Under the pieces are notes generated by a model. That model had not been told where the DNA came from. It made no database searches and saw only the letters and a program-made list of their open reading frames with translations. Of a DNA stretch of 5,008 bases, positions 1 to 3,962 are shown piece by piece; within the stretch, counting starts at the first letter, position 1; the number at the start of each line of letters is the position of its first letter. The stretch comes from Polaromonas sp. (GTDB lineage: Bacteria > Pseudomonadota > Gammaproteobacteria > Burkholderiales > Burkholderiaceae_C). Both the position numbers and the translations under genes were made by a program. The stretch is taken from assembly GCA_028292345.1 (NCBI GenBank), contig JAQGMN010000132.1, forward strand, positions 1-5,008. Reading direction: 5' to 3'.

Positions 1-207
1 GGCAGCATTCCCTACGGCACGCCGGTCTGGCTGGCCTCGCGCGGCGCCGCGGCCAACCTGCAAAAGCTGGTGCTGGCGCAGGACACCGGCAGCGCCATCG
101 TCGGCGCCGTGCGGGCCGATTATTTCGCCGGCACCGGCATCGAGGCCGGCCAGCTGGCCTCGCGCGTCAACCAGCCGCTGCGGCTGTGGGCGCTGTGGCC
201 CAAATAA
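1..207 (+). CDS. mltA: Membrane-bound lytic murein transglycosylase A, C-terminal fragment
   Basis: This is the last 68 codons of a gene that starts left of the window and ends with TAA at 205-207. MltA cleaves the glycan strands of peptidoglycan between MurNAc and GlcNAc, leaving 1,6-anhydro-MurNAc, and usually sits in the outer membrane as a lipoprotein. The fragment matches the C-terminal 3D (three-aspartate) domain. It shows a PYGTPVWL strand, then LVLAQDTGSAI with Asp at fragment residue 28, then GAVRADYFAGTG with Asp at residue 40, then EAGQLASRVNQP, and finally the family's typical ending LRLWALWPK. By family knowledge the catalytic aspartate lies in this domain; I assign it to the AQDTG loop by recollection only. 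The reading frame is open from base 1. The next gene starts 17 bases downstream on the same strand, suggesting an operon. Family assignment is confident; the N-terminal domain cannot be seen. Confidence 0.88.
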   Translation, partial: GSIPYGTPVWLASRGAAANLQKLVLAQDTGSAIVGAVRADYFAGTGIEAGQLASRVNQPLRLWALWPK

Positions 208-224
208 CAATGAAAGACTGCAAC

Positions 225-575
225 ATGAACAAGAAGATTTTGGGCAAGCGCATGGCGTCATGGCTGGCGCTGGCAGGCGCGGCGGCGCTGTCAGGCTGCG
301 CCGGCCTGACGGGCGGCCCCTCGGCCACGTCGTCCAGCCCGGTGTACCGCTGCGAGCAGGGCCTGCAGTTCACCGTCAGGTTCGTCAACGACACCGCCGT
401 GCTCAAGGGCGCGCGCGGCGACGACGTGCTGCTGCGCGATGCCGGCGGCCAGGGCGCGCAGACGGTGTACAGCAACCCGCGGCTGCGCGCCGAGTTCGGA
501 ATGGGCACGGGCGCTCGGGAAGCCGTGCTGCAGTACCTGCAGCAGCCGCTGGTGGCGCGCTGCGTGCGCGACTGA
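225..575 (+). CDS. Small MliC-like lipoprotein (putative lysozyme inhibitor)
   Basis: A 116-residue predicted lipoprotein. Residues 1-25 form a type II signal peptide: basic MNKK and KR, a hydrophobic ALAGAAA stretch, and lipobox LSGC with the lipidated Cys at residue 25. Ala follows that Cys, so outer-membrane sorting is likely. The mature part begins with a Gly/Ser/Thr-rich linker and then one domain with VYRCEQG, FTVRF, DTAVLKG, VLLRDAGG, VYSNPRLRAEFG, AVLQY and a closing VARC. The pattern Y-x-C-x-x-G near the start plus a final Cys (C43 and C113, a likely disulfide) resembles MliC/PliC inhibitors of c-type lysozyme. Similarity is judged by eye, so the function is inferred. ATG 225 is chosen because GAAAG (212-216) lies 8 bases upstream and the product begins with the signal peptide. 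ATG 210, two bases after the mltA stop, would add five residues and is the alternative. A third in-frame ATG at 252 is less likely because it loses the basic N-region. Confidence 0.72.
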   Translation: MNKKILGKRMASWLALAGAAALSGCAGLTGGPSATSSSPVYRCEQGLQFTVRFVNDTAVLKGARGDDVLLRDAGGQGAQTVYSNPRLRAEFGMGTGAREAVLQYLQQPLVARCVRD

Positions 576-600
576 GCCTGCGCGGCAAACTACGGCTAAA

Positions 601-666
601 GCTATAAAAAACATAGCTGCATGCGCTGATGGGAAGTGCGCAAAAGCCGTGAAAAGCTAAAAATCC
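601..666. repeat. Comamonadaceae-type interspersed repeat, copy 1
   Basis: AGCTAT (600-605) and ATAGCT (613-618) form a hairpin with an A-rich 7-base loop. Next come GCGC (623-626) and a second GCGC (638-641), and the 12-mer TGCGCAAAAGCC (637-648). The same order of elements recurs at 3229-3295, with the 12-mer exactly 36 bases after GCTAT in both copies. This copy is more diverged from the form I recall for the family. It lies 25 bases after the lipoprotein stop codon, in non-coding DNA. It has no U-tract after its hairpin, so it is not a convincing terminator. Confidence 0.7.
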
Positions 667-670
667 AGGC

Positions 671-733
671 GGTTCCCGCAGCCCCGGGCTGCGGTGCCGC
701 GTGCCGGCGCGCGCGCCCGCCGGCCGGGGAACC
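671..733. other. GC-rich potential three-way-junction structure
   Basis: GGTTCCC (671-677) is perfectly complementary to GGGAACC (727-733). Inside these closing arms lie two more perfect inverted repeats: CCGCAGCC (676-683) with GGCTGCGG (687-694), and GCCGGCG (703-709) with CGCCGGC (718-724). The closing stem and first inner stem share one or two bases, so both cannot be at full length. The segment sits between repeat copy 1 and the Pho-box array. No T-run follows it. It could be a structured 3' end of the upstream transcript, or simply a by-product of very high GC. Function unknown. Confidence 0.35.
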
Positions 734-745
734 CTGGCCCGCCGT

Positions 746-785
746 GAGTCACGGTTCTGACACATCACTGCCACAAGCTGGTCAC
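746..785 (+). promoter_or_regulatory. Tandem Pho-box array (putative PhoB operator) upstream of phoX
   Basis: Four heptamers resembling the PhoB half-site CTGTCAY occur at an exact 11-base period. They are GAGTCAC (746-752, 5 of 7), CTGACAC (757-763, 6 of 7), CTGCCAC (768-774, 6 of 7) and TGGTCAC (779-785, 5 of 7). The 4-base spacers are ggtt, atca and aagc. A classical E. coli Pho box is two such heptamers with a 4-base spacer, each bound by one PhoB monomer. A fifth weak unit, CTTGCCT (790-796, 4 of 7), keeps the phase. The array ends 10 bases before the -10 hexamer, the same geometry as E. coli phoA. It supports induction of the downstream phosphatase by PhoR-PhoB under phosphate limitation, which is an inference. 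Confidence 0.72.
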
Positions 786-795
786 AAAGCTTGCC

Positions 796-801
796 TATGC
801 T
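796..801 (+). promoter_or_regulatory. phoX: Putative -10 element of the phoX promoter
   Basis: TATGCT matches 4 of 6 bases of the sigma-70 -10 consensus and lies 10 bases after the last good Pho-box heptamer. No good -35 hexamer is present; the Pho box takes that place, as in PhoB-activated promoters. Transcription would start near 807-809, giving a leader of about 32 bases before ATG 840. A perfect palindrome TTTTGCAAAA (812-821) lies just inside this leader. Confidence 0.5.
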
Positions 802-839
802 GGGGCAGCTATTTTGCAAAACACCCACAGGTACTCCCG

Positions 840-3140
840 ATGAATGCAATCACCAGCGTTGAAAACCTGGCCCTGCAAGGCCATGACAGCGAAGACCACA
901 ACACCAGCAGCAATCCGTCACTGAACGAGATCATCGAAGCCCGCATGAGCCGGCGCGGCATTTTCAAGGCCGCCTTCGGGACTGCCGGCACCGCCGTGCT
1001 GGGCAGCGTGAGCCTGGCTGCCTGCGGTGGTGGCGATGACGATGTGCCTGCACCGGTTGCCGCCACGCCGGACCCGCGCGCCACCAGGCTCGGGTTCACC
1101 GCCGTTGCGAAAAACAAACTGGACACCGTGACCGTGGCCGCCGGCTACACCGCCACCGTCATCTACGCCCTGGGCGACCCGCTGACCGCCGCGACCCCGG
1201 CCTACAAAAATGATGGCACGGACACTGACTTCGACAACCGCGCCGGCGACCAGCATGACGGCATGGAGTACTTTCCCCTGAACGCCGGCGGCACGGCCCG
1301 CGATGTGAACGGGAGTGAGCGCGGCCTGCTGGTCATGAACCATGAAGCCCTGACCGACCAGTTCCTGCACGCCGGCGGCGTGACCGCCAAGCCCCGGCCC
1401 GTCGGCGAATCGGACAAGGAAATTCCGGCGCACGGCGTGTCGGTGGTCGAGGTCCGCAAAAACGCGGCCGGCAAGTTCGAATACCAGCAGTCGTCCGGCT
1501 TCAACCGCCGCATCACGCCCTCCACGCCGATGCTGATCAATGGCGTTGCCCGCGGCAATGCACTGATGAAGACCAAGTATTCCGCCTCCGGCAATGACAG
1601 CCGCGGCACCATCAACAACTGCGGCACCGGCTACACCCCCTGGGGCACCTTTTTGACGGGCGAGGAAAACTGGGTCGGCTATTTTTCTCGCAATGCAGGC
1701 GATGTGGCTGCCCGTGGCGGAGACACAGACAAGGGCAACCTGTCGCTACGCCGTTATGGCAGCGACCCTCGGACCCAGCGCGTGGGCACGGTTTCCAAAT
1801 CGGCTGCAGACGCTTTTGATAGCCGCCACGGCTGGGAAACCTCGGGCACGGACGACAAATACGCCCGCTGGAACATCAGCCAGACGGCAGCCGATGCCGG
1901 TGGCGACTACCGCAACGAACTCAACAGCTTCGGCTACATGGTCGAAATCGACCCCTACGACAAGAATGCCGCCATTCGCAAGCGCACCACGCTCGGGCGG
2001 TTTGCGCACGAAAGCGGCGTGTTCGGCAAGGTCAGCGCCGGCAAGCCGCTGGCGGTGTACATGGGCGATGACTCGCGCGGCGAATACATCTACAAGTATG
2101 TGTCCGGCGCCAACTGGTCCGAGGCTGACGCGGCGCCCGCCAACCGCATCACGACCGGCGACAAGTACCTCGACAGCGGCAAGCTGTACGTCGCCAAGTT
2201 CAGCGCCGACGGCACCGGCCAGTGGATCGAGCTGAGCATGGCCAACCCCACGCTCGCCGCCGCGACCAACTACAAGTTCGCCGACAACGGCGATGTCGCC
2301 ATCAACAGCCGCCTGGCGGCCGATGCCGTGGGCGCCACGCGCATGGACCGCCCGGAGTGGTGCGCCGTCAACCCGGTCAATGGCGAAATCTATTACACGC
2401 TGACCAACAACGCCAACCGCAAGCTCGAACCCACCGGCTCGGACCTGTCCCAGCAGGGGCTGGATGCGGCCAATCCCCGCTCCTACACCGATGCGCCCAC
2501 GGCCACCACTGCCGCGCAGAACGTCAACGGCCACATCCTGCGCATGCGCGAACTGAACGGCGAACCCGCCGCCGCCGCCTTCACCTGGGACGTGTACCTG
2601 TTCGGCGCGCAGGCCGATGCGGACCCGTCGCTGGTCAACCTGTCCGGCCTGAGCACCGACCAGGATTTCTCCAGCCCGGACGGCCTGTGGTTCAGTTCCA
2701 AGACCGGTTTTTGCTTCATCCAGACCGACGACGGCGCCTACACCGACGTGACCAACTGCATGATGCTGATCGGCCGCCCCGGCCAGGTCGGCGACGGCAC
2801 CACCCCGACGCTGACCTACACCAAGGGGGACGGCTCGAAAGTGGACGTCAAGACCCGCATGGGCGCCAAGCCCACGGTGGACACCTTGCGCCGCTTCCTG
2901 GTCGGTCCGGTGGACTGCGAGATCACCGGCTGCACCGAAACGCCCGACGGCAAGGCCATCTTCATCAATATCCAGCATCCGGGCGAGACCATCAGCAAGG
3001 CCAATGTTGCGGACCCGTCCAAGTACCTGAGCCATTGGCCCGCCAATGCCGGTTACGGCGCAGGCGGCGCCACCACGGCCCGCCCGCGTTCGGCCACGAT
3101 CGTCATCACCAAGAACGATGGCGGCCTGATCGGCAGCTGA
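840..3140 (+). CDS. phoX: PhoX-family (DUF839) alkaline phosphatase, Tat-exported
   Basis: A 766-residue protein. PhoX enzymes release phosphate from phosphoesters outside the cytoplasm using an iron-calcium cofactor and are exported folded by the Tat system. The N-terminus has a long hydrophilic lead containing NPSLNEIIEAR, then twin-arginine motif SRRGIFK (S37 R38 R39), a hydrophobic stretch, and SLAAC with Cys at 62 before GGGDDD. This could make it a Tat-exported lipoprotein rather than a freely secreted enzyme. Family motifs in order: MNHE (H168 E169), NNCGTGYTPWGTFL leading to TGEENW (E275 E276), FAHESG (H390 E391), VYMGDDSRGEYIYKY (D410 D411), RPEWCAVNP (E506), SPDGLWFS (D614), QTDDGAY (D630 D631), DCEITGC and NIQHPGE (H713), with RSATIVI near the end. 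It is longer than secreted PhoX proteins I recall. ATG 840 is supported by AGG at 829-831 and the family's long lead; ATG 945 starts directly before the RR motif and is less likely. TGEEN replaces the TCEEN I recall, so catalytic equivalence is not certain. Confidence 0.9.
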   Translation: MNAITSVENLALQGHDSEDHNTSSNPSLNEIIEARMSRRGIFKAAFGTAGTAVLGSVSLAACGGGDDDVPAPVAATPDPRATRLGFTAVAKNKLDTVTVAAGYTATVIYALGDPLTAATPAYKNDGTDTDFDNRAGDQHDGMEYFPLNAGGTARDVNGSERGLLVMNHEALTDQFLHAGGVTAKPRPVGESDKEIPAHGVSVVEVRKNAAGKFEYQQSSGFNRRITPSTPMLINGVARGNALMKTKYSASGNDSRGTINNCGTGYTPWGTFLTGEENWVGYFSRNAGDVAARGGDTDKGNLSLRRYGSDPRTQRVGTVSKSAADAFDSRHGWETSGTDDKYARWNISQTAADAGGDYRNELNSFGYMVEIDPYDKNAAIRKRTTLGRFAHESGVFGKVSAGKPLAVYMGDDSRGEYIYKYVSGANWSEADAAPANRITTGDKYLDSGKLYVAKFSADGTGQWIELSMANPTLAAATNYKFADNGDVAINSRLAADAVGATRMDRPEWCAVNPVNGEIYYTLTNNANRKLEPTGSDLSQQGLDAANPRSYTDAPTATTAAQNVNGHILRMRELNGEPAAAAFTWDVYLFGAQADADPSLVNLSGLSTDQDFSSPDGLWFSSKTGFCFIQTDDGAYTDVTNCMMLIGRPGQVGDGTTPTLTYTKGDGSKVDVKTRMGAKPTVDTLRRFLVGPVDCEITGCTETPDGKAIFINIQHPGETISKANVADPSKYLSHWPANAGYGAGGATTARPRSATIVITKNDGGLIGS

Positions 3141-3158
3141 GCCGCTTGAGCGACAGGT

Positions 3159-3188
3159 AAAAAAGCAAAAACCTTCCGGCCCAGCCGG
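3159..3188 (-). terminator. Possible terminator of the Lrp-type gene (minus strand)
   Basis: Read on the minus strand, CCGGC and GCCGG (complement of 3176-3188) form a 5-bp all-GC hairpin with a TGG loop. It is followed by AAGG and then TTTTTGCTTTTTT (complement of 3159-3171). The stem is short and is separated from the U-tract by four bases, so this is weaker than the plus-strand terminator. Its place about 90 bases past the regulator's stop codon fits back-to-back termination of two convergent genes. Confidence 0.35.
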
Positions 3189-3190
3189 TT

Positions 3191-3220
3191 GCCCGGTCTC
3201 CTGCGGAGGCCGGGCTTTTT
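3191..3220 (+). terminator. Rho-independent terminator of phoX
   Basis: GCCCGGTCTCC (3191-3201) pairs with GGAGGCCGGGC (3205-3215) in an 11-bp stem with one G-U pair and a three-base loop TGC. TTTTT (3216-3220), then CGC and another TTTTT follow. It lies 50 bases after the phoX stop codon. An outer pairing of GCAAAAA (3165-3171) with TTTTTGC (3224-3230) could extend the structure. Confidence 0.88.
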
Positions 3221-3228
3221 CGCTTTTT

Positions 3229-3295
3229 GCTATTGATTTAATAGCTTATTGGGCATGTGCAGCCTGCGCAAAAGCCCTTATTGGCTTGAAATTCC
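3229..3295. repeat. Comamonadaceae-type interspersed repeat, copy 2
   Basis: GCTATT (3229-3234), loop GATTT and AATAGC (3240-3245) form a perfect 6-bp hairpin. TGCGCAAAAGCC (3265-3276) follows at the same 36-base offset as in copy 1, and then a TTGGCTTGAAATTCC tail. The outer half lies in the convergent intergenic region. The tail runs into the 3' end of the Lrp-type gene, where it supplies the stop codon and last residues. Recognition of the repeat family is from memory. Confidence 0.75.
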
Positions 3296-3778
3296 CCCTG
3301 CAGCCGGCAACAGGTGCCCGAGCGGCAGCGCGCCGCTGGCCTTGACCTCTCCCAGTGAAAAACTCGTGTGCAGGTCCTTCACATTCGGCAGGTTGATCAG
3401 CACGTCCCGGGCGAACTGGCTGAAGGTGTTCAGGTCGCGGCTGACCACCTGCAGCTCGAAGGTGCCGGTGCCGCTGATGTAGTGGCAGCTCACCACCTCG
3501 GGCAGCTTGCGGATCGCATCCTCCAGCGCCTGCAGCACGTCGCCGCTGTTGCGCGCCGCATCCAACCGCACGAAGGCCAGCACGCCCAGGCCGATCTTGT
3601 GGCGGTTGATCTCGGCCCGGTAGCCGGTGATGAAGCCCGCTTCCTCCAGCGCCCGCACGCGGCGCCAGCAGGGCGCTGCCGACAGGCCGACGCGCGACGC
3701 CAGCTCGGTGTTGGTCAGCCGCGCCTCGCGCTGCAACTCGTTCAGTATGGCAATGTCAAACTTGTCCAATGTTTCCAT
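3278..3778 (-). CDS. Lrp/AsnC-family transcriptional regulator
   Basis: A 166-residue regulator. Lrp/AsnC proteins bind DNA as dimers to octamers and sense amino acids or related acids through a C-terminal RAM domain. It opens with METLDKFDIAILNELQ, the usual first helix. The helix-turn-helix spans about residues 21-45 (TNTELASRVGLS, then CWRRVRALEEAGFI, then TGYRAEIN). The RAM domain runs from about 65 to 145, with FVRLDAA, PEVVSCHYISGTGTFELQVVSRD and NVKDLHTSFSLGEVK. ATG 3778 is chosen because it gives the standard N-terminus and family length; an in-frame ATG at 3865 would add 29 unrelated residues. No clear Shine-Dalgarno is visible. The final GISSQ and stop codon come from repeat copy 2, adding a short tail beyond the usual end. 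It is divergent from the oxidoreductase at 3963, making that gene its likely target. Ligand unknown; an aromatic amino acid or keto acid is an inference. Confidence 0.9.
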   Translation of the reverse strand: METLDKFDIAILNELQREARLTNTELASRVGLSAAPCWRRVRALEEAGFITGYRAEINRHKIGLGVLAFVRLDAARNSGDVLQALEDAIRKLPEVVSCHYISGTGTFELQVVSRDLNTFSQFARDVLINLPNVKDLHTSFSLGEVKASGALPLGHLLPAAGGISSQ

Positions 3779-3786
3779 TTTTGGTA

Positions 3787-3915
3787 TTTTGCAGCAAGAA
3801 TCTTTCGCCAGGCTGGCCAAATCAGGCAAAAAAAGCAAAGACATATCACCGGGCGGGCCATACACTTTTGCCTGAAGTCAAAGCGTGGGCCTGACCGGGC
3901 CGGACGCTGGCAAAA
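3787..3915. promoter_or_regulatory. Spaced TTTTGC/GCAAAA motifs in the divergent intergenic region
   Basis: Between the regulator and the oxidoreductase lie TTTTGC (3787-3792, followed by GCAAGA at 3794-3799), GGCAAAA (3825-3831), TTTTGCC (3866-3872) and GGCAAAA (3909-3915). Centres are about 38, 41 and 43 bases apart, near four helical turns. The two middle copies extend to a perfect 10-base inverted repeat, TCAGGCAAAA (3822-3831) and TTTTGCCTGA (3866-3875). Phased sites spread over a divergent promoter are typical of Lrp-type oligomers that wrap DNA. Binding by the adjacent regulator is an inference. Confidence 0.45.
3838..3866 (+). promoter_or_regulatory. Candidate sigma-70 promoter for the oxidoreductase gene
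   Basis: AAGACA (3838-3843, 4 of 6 to TTGACA), a 17-base spacer and TACACT (3861-3866, 4 of 6 to TATAAT). This would start transcription near 3873, leaving a leader of about 90 bases. The -10 hexamer touches the right arm of the 10-base inverted repeat, which would allow repression. Both hexamers are mediocre. Confidence 0.28.
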
Positions 3916-3950
3916 CCACCTGCCCACAAGGCGGGTCACGACAACATACC

Positions 3951-3955
3951 GGAGA
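3951..3955 (+). promoter_or_regulatory. Ribosome binding site of the oxidoreductase
   Basis: GGAGA lies 7 bases before ATG 3963. It is the clearest Shine-Dalgarno in the window and fixes the start of the oxidoreductase. Confidence 0.8.
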
Positions 3956-3962
3956 CAAGACC

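Noticed and set aside
186..224. Start of the small lipoprotein at ATG 186 or 210
   Set aside because: ATG 186 lies inside the mltA end and places non-signal residues before the signal peptide; ATG 210 has no Shine-Dalgarno. ATG 225 is preferred, though 210 is not excluded.
600..618. Repeat hairpin AGCTAT/ATAGCT as terminator of the mltA operon
   Set aside because: The stem is AT-rich and only 6 bp, with no T-run after it; its recurrence at 3229 shows it is part of a repeat.
636..839. Upstream extension of phoX to ATG 636
   Set aside because: It would translate the repeat, the GC-rich structure and the Pho-box promoter. ATG 840 has a ribosome binding site and gives the usual PhoX lead and Tat signal.
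1746..3035. Long open frame of 429 codons antisense to phoX
   Set aside because: It lies wholly opposite the well-supported phoX gene, is low-complexity rich in Ala, Gly, Val and Arg, and shows no family motif. It is a GC-driven shadow frame.
2222..3160. 312-codon plus-strand frame inside phoX
   Set aside because: Arg/Gln-rich frame-shifted reading of phoX with no motifs; phoX motifs continue in their own frame through this stretch.
3779..3865. 29-residue N-terminal extension of the Lrp-type regulator
   Set aside because: The extension has no family similarity and crosses the presumed operator; the product starting at 3778 has the standard Lrp N-terminus and length.
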